DNA of 64,000 nt from Kineococcus rubinsiae. GTDB taxonomy: Bacteria; Actinomycetota; Actinomycetes; Actinomycetales; Kineococcaceae. How positions within the stretch are numbered: position 1 is the stretch's first letter; each line of letters starts with the position of its first letter. The DNA is taken from NCBI RefSeq assembly GCF_011839805.1, contig NZ_VWPY01000014.1, positions 1-64,000 of the forward strand, given 5' to 3'. The notes under the pieces were generated by a model. The model was not told where the DNA came from. It saw only the letters and a program-made list of their open reading frames with translations, and searched no databases. Made by a program: the position numbers and the translations under genes. Shown here piece by piece: positions 50,653 through 59,300 of the stretch.

Positions 50653-51543
50653 TCAGAGCGCCTCGAGGCGTCCCGTCAGGTGCAGGCGCGAGCCGTCGCG
50701 GCTGCGCACCGCGGTGCTCCAGCCCGGACGCCCGGCCAGCTCCCGCTCCGCGACGACGTGCACGACCGTCGAGGGCAGCAGCACGGGCGCCGCGAACTCG
50801 ACGGCGAACCGGGCGGCCGCGGGGGGCGGGCCGCCGAGCGCGGCGAGGCTGTGCGAGGCCGTCCACACGCCGTGCGCGAGGGCGCGCCGGAACCCGAGCG
50901 CCTTCGCCGTGAGGGCCGACAGGTGCAGCGGGTTCACGTCGCCGCTCACGCCGGCGAACCGGCGGCCGAGGTCCGCGGGCAGCCGCCACAGCGCACCGGG
51001 CCCCTCCGGGGCGGGCAGCGGCGCGGGCGCCGGGGCGGGCGTGCCGGGGAAGGTCACGCCGCGGGCCAGGTAGCGGCTGAGCCCGCGCCAGACGGGCTCG
51101 CCGTCCTGCCCCGCGGGCCGCACCTCGGTGACGAGGTCGACGGTGGCGCCGCGGCGGTGCGGGCGCAGGCCGGTGGCGCGCACGCGCACGTCGAGGCGCT
51201 CGTCGGCGCCGAGGGGGCGCTGCTGCTCGAACTCCTGCCGCACGTGCACGAGGCCCAGCAGCCGGAAGGGGAACGGCTCGCGCACCAGCAGGTCGACCTG
51301 CAGGCCGAAGCCGATCAGGTGCGGGAACGGCAGGGGCAGCTCCGCGCGCAGCGGGAAGCCGCAGAGCCGGGCGAACGCGGCGAGCCGGCCCGCGTCGGCG
51401 CGGACGTCGCGCACCTCGACGGAGCGCCGGGGCAGGTCGAGGGCATCGCCGTCGCGCGGCGCGAGGAGAGAGCGCACGTAGGTGCGCCCGAGCGACGGGG
51501 TGCGCGGCAGGACGCGCACGGGCGTCGTGGAGGGGCCGGCCAC
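50653..51543 (-). CDS. MaoC-family (R)-hydroxyacyl dehydratase, HtdX-like
   Basis: 296-aa double hot-dog protein. The hydratase-2 motif is in the C-terminal half: FAGVSGDVNPLHLSALTAKA then GFRRALAHGVWTAS, with the catalytic Asp and His present. The N-terminal half is a degenerate hot-dog fold. GTG start at 51543, one nucleotide after the FabG4-like stop. The order dehydratase-FabG4-thiolase equals the mycobacterial htdX-fabG4-fadA2 locus, so it likely dehydrates 3-hydroxyacyl thioesters in the same lipid cycle. Confidence 0.88.
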   Translation of the reverse strand: MAGPSTTPVRVLPRTPSLGRTYVRSLLAPRDGDALDLPRRSVEVRDVRADAGRLAAFARLCGFPLRAELPLPFPHLIGFGLQVDLLVREPFPFRLLGLVHVRQEFEQQRPLGADERLDVRVRATGLRPHRRGATVDLVTEVRPAGQDGEPVWRGLSRYLARGVTFPGTPAPAPAPLPAPEGPGALWRLPADLGRRFAGVSGDVNPLHLSALTAKALGFRRALAHGVWTASHSLAALGGPPPAAARFAVEFAAPVLLPSTVVHVVAERELAGRPGWSTAVRSRDGSRLHLTGRLEAL

Positions 51544-51544
51544 G

Positions 51545-52891
51545 TCAGGCCCCCAGCAGGTTCTGGCCGCAGACGCGCAGCACCTGCCCCGAGATCCCGG
51601 CCGCGGCCGGGCCGGCGAGGAACGCGACGGCCTCGGCGACGTCGACGGGCAGACCGCCCTGCTGCAGGGAGCTGGCGCGGCGGCCGACCTCCCGCGGCAG
51701 CAGCGGCATCCGGGCCGTCATGGCCGTCTCGACGAAGCCGGGGGCGACCGCGCTCGCAGCGCCCCCCGAGGCCGCGAGCCGGGCGTCCAGGGCGCGGACC
51801 ATCCCGATGACCCCGGCCTTGCTGGCCGCGTAGTTCGCCTGTCCCTTCGCGCCGGCGATGCCGTTGATCGACGACAGCTGCACCACGCGGGCCTGCGGCC
51901 GCAGCGCGCCCTCGCGGGCGAGGAGGCCCTCGGTCAGGCGCAGCGGGGCCCGCAGGTTCACCTCGAGCACCGACGCCCAGCCGGCCTCGTCGAGGTTCAC
52001 GAAGGAGCGGTCGCGCGTGATGCCCGCGTTGTGCACGACGACGTCGGCGCCGCCGTGGCGGCGCAGGAGGTGCTCGGCCAGCGCCGCGGGGGCGCTCGCG
52101 GCCGTGATGTCCAGGTGCAGCGCGGAACCCCCGACGCGGTTGGCGACGCGGGCCAGCTGCTCGCCCTGCGCCGCGAGGTCGACGCACACCACGTGCGTGC
52201 CGGAGCGCGCGAGCACCTCGGCGACCGCGGCGCCGATGCCCTGCGCCGCACCGGTGACGACGGCGGTGCGCGGACCGGCCGACGCCCGCGCCGCGTCGCC
52301 GCCGCGCGCGGGGCCGACCTCGAGCACCTGGCCCGAGACGAACGCGGAGCGGGCGGAGGCGAGGAACTCCAGGGGGCCGCGCAGGGCCTCGCCCGCACCC
52401 TCGCCGACGCGCAGCAGGTTCACGGTGGCGCCCGCGCGGGCCTCCTTGCCGAGCGTGCGCACGAGACCCTCCAGCGCCTGCTGCACGGCGGCGGCCTCGA
52501 CGGTCGTCGTGTCGGCGACGAGGGCCCCGAGTACGAGGACGCGCCCGTTCGCGGCGAGCCGGCGGAAGGCGGGTGCCAGGGGTTCGCGGACGGCGGCGAG
52601 GTCGGCCGTGGTGCGCACGGCGGACGCGTCGAGCACGACCGCCCCGAAGCGGTCGTCCGTGGCCGCCTCGGCGTCGGCCAGCCGGGCGCCCGCCGCCGCG
52701 AGCCACCGGGAGACGTCCGCGGCCAGGGGCGCCGCGCCGATGCCGAGCACGAGCGCGGGACCGGTCAGGAGGTCCGCCCCGGCCTCCCAGCGGCGCAGGG
52801 CGGTCGGGCGCGGGGCGCCGAGGCGGCGCGCCAGCGCGGCCCCCGGCCCCTGCCGGACGAGGCGCGCGTAGGCGTCGACCGGCGCGCTCAC
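51545..52891 (-). CDS. fabG4: FabG4-type two-domain 3-oxoacyl reductase
   Basis: 448-aa high-molecular-weight FabG. The N-terminal ~200 residues are a flavodoxin-like domain of unknown function, and the C-terminal half is a full SDR with VTGAAQGIGAAVAEVLARSG, VHNAGITRDRSF, the catalytic Ser in VVQLSSINGIAGAKGQ, and NYAASKAGVIGM. This layout is that of mycobacterial FabG4 (Rv0242c-like). It reduces 3-oxoacyl-CoA/ACP. GTG start overlapping the thiolase stop (GTGA), so it is co-translated with it. Confidence 0.9.
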   Translation of the reverse strand: MSAPVDAYARLVRQGPGAALARRLGAPRPTALRRWEAGADLLTGPALVLGIGAAPLAADVSRWLAAAGARLADAEAATDDRFGAVVLDASAVRTTADLAAVREPLAPAFRRLAANGRVLVLGALVADTTTVEAAAVQQALEGLVRTLGKEARAGATVNLLRVGEGAGEALRGPLEFLASARSAFVSGQVLEVGPARGGDAARASAGPRTAVVTGAAQGIGAAVAEVLARSGTHVVCVDLAAQGEQLARVANRVGGSALHLDITAASAPAALAEHLLRRHGGADVVVHNAGITRDRSFVNLDEAGWASVLEVNLRAPLRLTEGLLAREGALRPQARVVQLSSINGIAGAKGQANYAASKAGVIGMVRALDARLAASGGAASAVAPGFVETAMTARMPLLPREVGRRASSLQQGGLPVDVAEAVAFLAGPAAAGISGQVLRVCGQNLLGA

Positions 52892-54216
52892 GGGGCCTCC
52901 ACCAGGGCCGCGATCCCCTGCCCGCCGGCGGCGCAGATCGAGATGAGCGCCCGGCCACCCCCGCGCTCGGCGAGCAGCTTCGCGGTCGAGGCGAGGATCC
53001 GGGCGCCGGTCGCCGCGAACGGGTGCCCCGTGGCCAGCGAGGAACCCACCACGTTGAGCTTCTTGCGGTCGATCGTGCCCAGGGCGCCGTCGAGGCCGAG
53101 GCGCGTGCGGCAGAACTCCTCGTCCTCCCACGCGGCCGTGGTGGCGAGCACGGTGGAGGCGAACGCCTCGTGGATCTCGACGAGGTCGAGGTCGTCGAAC
53201 GTCCAGCCGTTGCGGCGCAGCAGCTCCGGGACGGCGAACACCGGCGCGGTGAGCAGCCCCTCCCCCGCGCGGACGTGGTCGACGGCCGCGGTCTGGGCGT
53301 CCACGAGGTGCGCGAGCACGTCGAGGCGGTGCTCGGCGGCCCACGCGTCGGAGGCCAGCAGGACGACGGCGGCGCCGTCGGTCAGCGGCGTGGAGTTCCC
53401 GGCCGTCATCGTCGCGGGCCCCTCCTCGTCGCGGCCGAACACCGGGCGGAGCTTCGCGAGCTTCTCCAGGGAGGTGTCGGGGCGGAGGTTGTCGTCGCGC
53501 CGCAGCCCGAGGTAGGGGGTCAGCAGGTCGTCGAAGAACCCGCGCTCGTACGCCTCGGCGAGGTGGCGGTGGCTCTCCAGGGCCAGCAGGTCCTGGTCCT
53601 CGCGGCTGACGTGCCACTGCAGCGCCGTGCGGGCCGCGTGCTCCCCCATCGACAGGCCCGTGCGGGGCTCCGTCACGCGCGGGGTGGCGGGGACGACCTG
53701 GCGCGGACGGAACCGGGACAGGGCCGCGAGGCGCTGCTGGGGCGTGCGGGCCCGCTGCAGCGCGAGCAGCACCCGGCGCAGGCCGTCGTCGACCGCGATC
53801 GGCGCGTCGCTCGCGGAGTCGGTGCCCCCCGCGATGCCGGACTCGACCTGGCCGAGCGCGATCTTGTTCGCCAGCAGCACCGCGGCCTCCAGACCCGTGC
53901 CGCACGCCTGCGCGACGTCGTAGGTCGGGGTGCGCGGCGACAGGGCCGTGGAGAGGACGGCCTCGCGGGTGAGGTTCAGGTCGCGGCTGTGCTTGAGGAC
54001 CGCCCCCGCGACGACCTCGCCCAGCTGCTCGCCGGCCAGGCCGAAGCGCGCGACGAGGCCGTCGATCGCGGCGACCAGGAGGTCCTGCGCGGAAGCCTCG
54101 GCGTAGCGTCCGCCCGCGCGGGCGAAGGGCGTCCGGTTGCCGCCGAGGATCGCGGCGCGGCGCGGCAGGCGGCCCTCCGGCACCGGGGCAGCGGCGGGAT
54201 CAGCGGGAACGGACAT
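52888..54216 (-). CDS. Acetyl-CoA acyltransferase (thiolase, FadA2/FadI-like)
   Basis: 442-aa thiolase. The acylated Cys lies in DVAQACGTGLEAAVLLANKI near residue 105, and the catalytic His in ATGHPFAATGARIL and the second Cys in SICAAGGQGIAALVE are in place. ILGGNRTPFARAGG near the start is typical. ATG start. It leads the fabG4-maoC operon and is divergent from a TetR regulator, with a long palindrome between them. It probably performs the last beta-oxidation step or the first condensation step. Confidence 0.92.
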   Translation of the reverse strand: MSVPADPAAAPVPEGRLPRRAAILGGNRTPFARAGGRYAEASAQDLLVAAIDGLVARFGLAGEQLGEVVAGAVLKHSRDLNLTREAVLSTALSPRTPTYDVAQACGTGLEAAVLLANKIALGQVESGIAGGTDSASDAPIAVDDGLRRVLLALQRARTPQQRLAALSRFRPRQVVPATPRVTEPRTGLSMGEHAARTALQWHVSREDQDLLALESHRHLAEAYERGFFDDLLTPYLGLRRDDNLRPDTSLEKLAKLRPVFGRDEEGPATMTAGNSTPLTDGAAVVLLASDAWAAEHRLDVLAHLVDAQTAAVDHVRAGEGLLTAPVFAVPELLRRNGWTFDDLDLVEIHEAFASTVLATTAAWEDEEFCRTRLGLDGALGTIDRKKLNVVGSSLATGHPFAATGARILASTAKLLAERGGGRALISICAAGGQGIAALVEAP

Positions 54217-54271
54217 CGGAGTCCTCCTCGTCGAGCGACGTCCACGGGTGGCCGTCGACCTGCCCCGAAGT

Positions 54272-54296
54272 TATCAGGTACTTCCGGTACCGGATA
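54272..54296. promoter_or_regulatory. TetR operator between thiolase and tetR genes
   Basis: A 25-bp palindrome: TATC-A-GGTAC (54272-54281), the centre TTCCG, then GTACC-G-GATA (54287-54296), with one mismatched pair. A further GGTAC half lies at 54309-54313. It is in the 106-nt gap between divergent genes, 26 nt before the tetR start, so the TetR protein is the likely binder. Confidence 0.7.
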
Positions 54297-54322
54297 CCCG
54301 CTGCAACAGGTACCGTCGAGAC

Positions 54323-54994
54323 GTGGACACCGTCGACGCGCCACCCCGCCCGGACGGGCGGCGCACGCGCTGGGCCGAGCACCGCCGGGCCCGGCGCGAG
54401 GAGCTCGTCTCCGCCGCCCTGCGGGCCATCGCCCGCCACGGCGCCGGCGTCGGGATGGACGAACTGGCCGCGACGGCCGGCACCAGCAAGACGGTCCTGT
54501 ACCGGCACTTCGCCGACAAGGAGGACCTCTACCAGGCGGTCGCCGAACGGGTGAACCGCCTCATCGTGCGGGAGCTGAACGCGGCCGCCGCCCGCGCCCG
54601 CAGCCCGCGCGACGCCCTGGCGGGGATCATCTCCACCTACCTGCACCTGGTGGAGAAGGACCCGGAGGTCTACCGGTTCGTGGTCTCCCACCCGCTCGTG
54701 GAACGCGTCGAGCGGGACCCGGTGCAGCGCATCTCCGGTCTCATCGCCGACGAGACCGCCCGCACCATCACGGCGCAGCTGCGCGTCGCCGGGTCGACGT
54801 CGGGCGCCACCGACGCCCTCGCGCACGGGCTGATCGCGATGATCCGCACCGCCGCCGACCGCTGGATCAGCTCCCCCGCCCCGCAGAGCGCGGACGACAT
54901 GGCCCGCGACCTGACGGCGCTCGCGTGGGGCGGCCTCTCGGCCGTCCTGCCCACCCCGACGACACCCGCTGGAACTCCCGAGGAGGACCGATGA
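54323..54994 (+). CDS. TetR family transcriptional regulator
   Basis: 223-aa repressor. The helix-turn-helix reads GVGMDELAATAGTSKTVLYR then HFADKEDLYQAV; the rest is the alpha-helical ligand domain, with a motif VYRFVVSHPLVER seen in TetR proteins of fatty-acid genes. GTG start at 54323; the longer frame upstream overlaps the operator. Its stop overlaps the ATG of the acyl-CoA oxidase (ATGA). It probably binds a fatty acyl-CoA and regulates both the divergent thiolase operon and its own. Confidence 0.9.
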   Translation: MDTVDAPPRPDGRRTRWAEHRRARREELVSAALRAIARHGAGVGMDELAATAGTSKTVLYRHFADKEDLYQAVAERVNRLIVRELNAAAARARSPRDALAGIISTYLHLVEKDPEVYRFVVSHPLVERVERDPVQRISGLIADETARTITAQLRVAGSTSGATDALAHGLIAMIRTAADRWISSPAPQSADDMARDLTALAWGGLSAVLPTPTTPAGTPEEDR

Positions 54995-57027
54995 GCACCA
55001 CTGCGGCCGAGAGGCCCACGGCCACCGCCGACCCCACCGAGGTCCCCGCCGGGGACGTCCCCGCCCCCGTCGCGGAACGCGCCGCGACGCTGCCGGTCGA
55101 CGTCGACACCCTGCGGGCGTTCCTCGACGGGCGCTTCGCCGACGCCCGGCAGAAGGCGCGCCGGGAGTTCCCCGCCGACTTCTTCGGCCCCACCGACCAC
55201 CTCTCGACCCGCGAGCAGCGCGACCTCACGCGCCGGCGGCTGCAGCGCATCACCGAGATCGGCGGTCACGAGCTCGGGTTCTCCTCCGCCCACGGCGGCG
55301 GTGACAGCCCCGGCGGTCAGGTCGCGCAGTTCGAGATGCTGGGGTTCACCGACGCGTCGCTGATGATCAAGTCGGGCGTGCAGTGGGGCCTGTTCGGCGG
55401 TGCCGTGCAGGCGCTCGGGACCGCCCGCCACCACGAGGCGCTGCTCCCGGGGATCCTGCGGCTGGAGATCCGCGGGTGCTTCGGCATGACGGAGACCGGC
55501 CACGGCTCCGACGTCGCCTCCCTCGGCACCACGGCGACGTACGACCCGGCGACGCAGGAGTTCGTCGTCCACACCCCCGACGAGGCCAGCCGCAAGGACT
55601 ACATCGGCGGCGCCGCGGAGGACGCGGAGATGTCGGTCGTGTTCGCGCAGCTCATCACGGGCGGCGAGCGCCGCGGCGTGCACGCGTTCGTCGTGCCGCT
55701 GCGCCGCGACGGCGAGCTGCTGCCCGGGGTGTGGGCCGGCGACGACGGCCGCAAGGCCGGGCTGAACGGCCTCGACAACGGCCGGCTCGCGTTCGACTCC
55801 GTGCGCGTCCCGCGGACGGCGCTGCTGGACCGCTACGCGCAGGTCGCCGAGGACGGCACGTACTCCAGCCCCATCGAGAGCGCGAACTCCCGGTTCTTCA
55901 CGATGCTGGGCGCCCTGGTCAAGGGCCGGGTCAGCGTCTCCGGCGGCGCCCTGAGCCAGACCAAGGTGGCCCTGAGCATCGCCTTGCGCCACGCGGAGAA
56001 CCGCTCGCAGTTCGCCAAGCCCGGCGCCGGGAAGGACGCGCAGAACGGCGCGGCCGGCCGCGAGGTCACCCTGCTGGACTACCTCAGCCACCAGCGCCGC
56101 CTGCTGATCCCGCTGGCCACCACGTACGCCCTCGGCTTCGGCCAGGAGGAGCTGCTCGTGGCCATGGACGACCTGGTGGGCCACCAGCTGCGCGGCGGCG
56201 AGAACGAGCCGCAGGCCCAGCGGGAGTTCGAGGCGTTCGCGGCCGGCATGAAGGTGGCCTCCACCTGGCACGCGACGCGCACCATCCAGACGTGCCGCGA
56301 GGCGTGCGGCGGCGCGGGCTACCTCTCGGAGAACCGCCTGCCGCAGCTGAAGTCGGACACGGACGTGTTCACCACGTTCGAGGGCGACAACACGGTGCTC
56401 CTGCAGCTGGTGGCGAAGAGCGTCCTGACCGCCTACAAGATGCAGTTCTCCGAGCTCGACACGCTCGGCATGGCGCGGTTCGCGACGCGCGACTTCGTCT
56501 CGACCCTCTCGGGGCGCAGCCCCGCCAAGTCGTTCGTGGCGGACATCGTCGACTCCGCGCCCGGCCGCGACAGCGGCGAGCTGCGGGAGCGGTCCTGGCA
56601 GCTGCGGATGCTGCGCGACCGCGAGCGCCACGTCGTGGAGTCGCTGGCCAAGCGCGCCCGCCGCGCGCAGGGCCGCCCGCCCGCGGAGGCGTTCGAGGCC
56701 CTCAACGAGCTGCAGGACCACATGCTGCTCGCGGGCCGCGCGCACGTGGACCGCGTCGTCGCCGAGGCGTTCACCGCGGCCATCGCCCGGGCCGAGGACC
56801 CGGCCGTCGCGGCGCTGCTCTCGGAGGTCTGCGACCTGCACGTCCTGGCGCTGCTGGAGGCGGAGAAGGGCTGGTTCCTCGAGCACCGCCGCATGACGCC
56901 CGTGCGGGCCAAGGCCCTCACGCACGCCGTCAACGACCTCTGCCGCTCGCTGCGCCCGCGCGTCGGGGAGCTGCTCGGCGGGTTCGGGATCCCCGAGCAC
57001 TGGCTGGGTGCGGTCATCGCGCGCTGA
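54991..57027 (+). CDS. Acyl-CoA oxidase/dehydrogenase family protein
   Basis: 678-aa flavoprotein, the length of acyl-CoA oxidases (EC 1.3.3.6) rather than of ~380-aa dehydrogenases. Motifs are GCFGMTETGHGSDVASLGTT (flavin/substrate domain), CREACGGAGYLSENRLPQLK and DVFTTFEGDNTVLLQLVAKS, hallmark of the ACOX group. ATG start with GAGGAGG upstream, overlapping the tetR stop. It should insert the trans-2 double bond into acyl-CoA, the first step of the cycle completed by the MaoC, FabG4 and thiolase proteins on the other strand. Confidence 0.9.
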   Translation: MSTTAAERPTATADPTEVPAGDVPAPVAERAATLPVDVDTLRAFLDGRFADARQKARREFPADFFGPTDHLSTREQRDLTRRRLQRITEIGGHELGFSSAHGGGDSPGGQVAQFEMLGFTDASLMIKSGVQWGLFGGAVQALGTARHHEALLPGILRLEIRGCFGMTETGHGSDVASLGTTATYDPATQEFVVHTPDEASRKDYIGGAAEDAEMSVVFAQLITGGERRGVHAFVVPLRRDGELLPGVWAGDDGRKAGLNGLDNGRLAFDSVRVPRTALLDRYAQVAEDGTYSSPIESANSRFFTMLGALVKGRVSVSGGALSQTKVALSIALRHAENRSQFAKPGAGKDAQNGAAGREVTLLDYLSHQRRLLIPLATTYALGFGQEELLVAMDDLVGHQLRGGENEPQAQREFEAFAAGMKVASTWHATRTIQTCREACGGAGYLSENRLPQLKSDTDVFTTFEGDNTVLLQLVAKSVLTAYKMQFSELDTLGMARFATRDFVSTLSGRSPAKSFVADIVDSAPGRDSGELRERSWQLRMLRDRERHVVESLAKRARRAQGRPPAEAFEALNELQDHMLLAGRAHVDRVVAEAFTAAIARAEDPAVAALLSEVCDLHVLALLEAEKGWFLEHRRMTPVRAKALTHAVNDLCRSLRPRVGELLGGFGIPEHWLGAVIAR

Positions 57028-57039
57028 CCCGTCCACCGC

Positions 57040-57065
57040 GCCCCGGGGGTCCCACCCCCCGGGGC
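57040..57065. terminator. Terminator after the acyl-CoA oxidase gene
   Basis: Perfect 10-bp stem GCCCCGGGGG/CCCCCGGGGC with a 6-nt loop TCCCAC, 13 nt after the oxidase stop and 14 nt before the lipoate ligase start. Confidence 0.75.
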
Positions 57066-57078
57066 GTACGGTGACCGC

Positions 57079-58128
57079 GTGCACGGTGAGTACAAGGTCC
57101 CCGGCGGCAAGCTCGTCGTGGTCGACCTCGAGGTGGTCGACGGCCGCCTCGCCGACGTCCGGCTGAGCGGCGACTTCTTCCTCGAACCCGACGAGGCCCT
57201 CGAGGCCGTGGACGCGGCGCTGCAGGGGGTTCCGGCGGACACCGACGCCGGCGAGCTCGCGGCCCGGGTCCGGTCCGCGCTGCCGCCGGGCGCCGTCCTG
57301 CTGGGGTTCGGTCCCGAGGCGGTCGCCACCACGGTGCGCCGCGCGGTCGGCGGCGCGACGGGCTGGCGCGACCACCCGTGGCAGTTCCTGCACACCGCCC
57401 CGCAGACGCCGCAGCTGCACATGGCGCTCGACGAGGTCCTCGCCCGCGAGGTCGCCGAGGGCCGGCGCCCCCCGACGCTGCGCGTGTGGGAGTGGGCGTC
57501 CTCCGCCGTCGTCATCGGCAGCTTCCAGTCGCTCGCGAACGAGGTGGACCGCGCCGCGGCCGACGACTTCGGCGTCGAGGTCGTCCGGCGGATCTCCGGC
57601 GGCGGGGCGATGTTCGTCGAACCCGGCAACACCATCACCTACTCCGTCTACGCACCCGCCTCCCTCGTCGAGGGGCTGTCGTTCCAGGAGTCCTACGCGT
57701 TCCTCGACGACTGGGTGCTCGTCGCGCTCGGCGACCTCGGTGTGAAGGCCTGGTACCAGCCGATCAACGACATCGCCACGGAGCAGGGCAAGATCGCCGG
57801 CGCGGCGCAGAAGCGGCTCGCGGACGGCACCGTCCTGCACCACGTGACGATGTCCTACGACATCGACGCGGCGAAGATGCTGCAGGTGCTGCGCATCGGC
57901 CGGGAGAAGCTGACCGGCAAGGGCCTCGCGAGCGCGGCCAAGCGGGTCGACCCGCTGCGCCGGCAGACGGGGCTCGCCCGCAGCGAGGTCATCGACCGCA
58001 TGGTCGACACGTTCCGCCGCCAGAACGGCCTCGAGGACTCCGACCTCACGCCCGCCGAGGTGGCCGCGGCCGAGGCCCTCGTGGCGTCGAAGTTCGCCAC
58101 CCCGGGGTGGATCGCCCGCATCCCCTGA
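57079..58128 (+). CDS. lplA: Lipoate-protein ligase A with N-terminal accessory domain
   Basis: 349-aa enzyme that activates lipoate with ATP and transfers it to E2/H proteins. The catalytic domain (from about residue 95) has VVRRISGGGAMFVEPGN and INDIATEQGKIAGAAQKRL, with the catalytic Lys in GKIAG. The first ~90 residues (HGEYKVPGGKLVVVDLEVVD ... GDFFLEPDEALEAVDAAL) match the LplA accessory (C-terminal/LplB) domain, here placed before the catalytic domain, the reverse of the E. coli order. GTG start. A single-gene unit. Confidence 0.9.
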   Translation: MHGEYKVPGGKLVVVDLEVVDGRLADVRLSGDFFLEPDEALEAVDAALQGVPADTDAGELAARVRSALPPGAVLLGFGPEAVATTVRRAVGGATGWRDHPWQFLHTAPQTPQLHMALDEVLAREVAEGRRPPTLRVWEWASSAVVIGSFQSLANEVDRAAADDFGVEVVRRISGGGAMFVEPGNTITYSVYAPASLVEGLSFQESYAFLDDWVLVALGDLGVKAWYQPINDIATEQGKIAGAAQKRLADGTVLHHVTMSYDIDAAKMLQVLRIGREKLTGKGLASAAKRVDPLRRQTGLARSEVIDRMVDTFRRQNGLEDSDLTPAEVAAAEALVASKFATPGWIARIP

Positions 58129-58182
58129 GGTTCCCCCACGCGGCCGCTCGACGGACGCGCCCCGCGGGCGCACACTCCTGGC

Positions 58183-58431
58183 ATGGAGCGCACCGCCGCG
58201 GGCCCGACGCACGGCATCCCCACGGGCGTCGTCCGCGACGCCGACCGGCGCGGCCGCGTCCTGCGGGTCAGCGCCCACCCCGAGCAGGGCCACGTCGTGC
58301 TCTCCACGTGGCAGGACGCCTCGTGCATGTCCACCGTGCGCCTCGACCGCGCCGACGTCGTGGAGCTCCTCGCCGCCCTCGGCACCGCCCTGCTGCCGGC
58401 CGCCCGGGACACCGCCGCCGACGGCGGCTGA
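58183..58431 (+). CDS. Small conserved-type protein of unknown function
   Basis: 82-aa soluble protein. The core RVSAHPEQGHVVLSTWQDAS then CMSTVRLDRADVVELLAALG looks like a small beta-beta-alpha fold with regular spacing, and base use matches neighbouring genes. ATG start without a strong ribosome site. Function unknown. It lies 54 nt after lplA and 44 nt before the flavin oxidoreductase. Confidence 0.55.
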   Translation: MERTAAGPTHGIPTGVVRDADRRGRVLRVSAHPEQGHVVLSTWQDASCMSTVRLDRADVVELLAALGTALLPAARDTAADGG

Positions 58432-58475
58432 GGCGAGGGCTGACACGGCGCCCCGACGGAAGCACACTGCCGCGC

Positions 58476-59288
58476 GTGAGCACCCGACCGTTCCGCGCGG
58501 GAGTCGTCGGCGGCCCCACCCGGACCGGCGCCGCGTGGCTGGCCTGGGCCGCCCGCGTCGAGGCCGCCGGCTACGACACCCTGCTGCTGCCTGACACCCG
58601 CCACACCCCGTCGCCGTTCCCGGCGCTCGCCGCCGCGGCCGCCGTCACCAGCACGGTCCGCCTCGGCACCTGGGTGCTCGCGTCGCCGCTGCACCACCCG
58701 GCGGCGGTCGCCCGCGACACCCGGGCACTGCAGCTGCTCAGCGGCGACCGCTTCGAGCTGGGCGTCGGCACCGGCCGCCCCGACGCCGCGGCGGAGGCGG
58801 AACAGCTCGGGCTCCCCTGGGGCAGCGGCGGCGACCGCCTCCGCCGGCTGGCCGAGATCGTCGGCGCCGTCCGCGACCAGGTCGACCCCGCCCCACCCGT
58901 CCTCGTCGCCGGTGCGGGTCCACGCGTCCTCACCCTCGCCGGCGGGCTGGCCGACACCGTCGCGCTCGCGCTGCACCCGACGGCGACCGCCGGCGACGTG
59001 GCGCAGGCCGCCGACCTCGTCCGCGGCAACGGCGACCCGGAGCTCGCCCTGTCGCTGTCCGGCGTGGCCGGTCGCCTCGTCACCCACCTCGCGCGGGCGG
59101 GGATGACCGCTGCGGACTGCGCCGGCGCGGCCGGCGTCCTCGACGGCGACGCCGCCGCCATGGCCGCGCACCTGCACGAGCTGCGCGAGCGGACGGGGGT
59201 GTCCTACCTGGCCGTGGCCGCCGAGCAGGCCGACGCCTTCGCCCCGGTCCTCGCGCTGCTGCGGGCGGACGACCCCGCGGTGGCCTGA
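58476..59288 (+). CDS. LLM-class flavin-dependent oxidoreductase
   Basis: 270-aa luciferase-like TIM-barrel protein. Landmarks are AARVEAAGYDTLLLPDTRH at the start, TSTVRLGTWVLASPLHHPAA, and LQLLSGDRFELGVGTGRPD, the conserved strand-turn of the family; PVLVAGAGPRVLTLAGGLAD follows. It is shorter than usual (300-350 aa). It may use FMN or F420, as many actinobacterial homologues do. GTG start. Substrate unknown. Confidence 0.85.
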   Translation: MSTRPFRAGVVGGPTRTGAAWLAWAARVEAAGYDTLLLPDTRHTPSPFPALAAAAAVTSTVRLGTWVLASPLHHPAAVARDTRALQLLSGDRFELGVGTGRPDAAAEAEQLGLPWGSGGDRLRRLAEIVGAVRDQVDPAPPVLVAGAGPRVLTLAGGLADTVALALHPTATAGDVAQAADLVRGNGDPELALSLSGVAGRLVTHLARAGMTAADCAGAAGVLDGDAAAMAAHLHELRERTGVSYLAVAAEQADAFAPVLALLRADDPAVA

Positions 59289-59300
59289 CCCGAGGCCCCG

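Noticed and set aside
54670-58467. A minus-strand open frame of over 1200 codons opposite the acyl-CoA oxidase and lplA genes
   Set aside because: Low-complexity His/Val/Arg/Gly composition typical of antisense frames in very GC-rich DNA; both genes on the other strand are clear.
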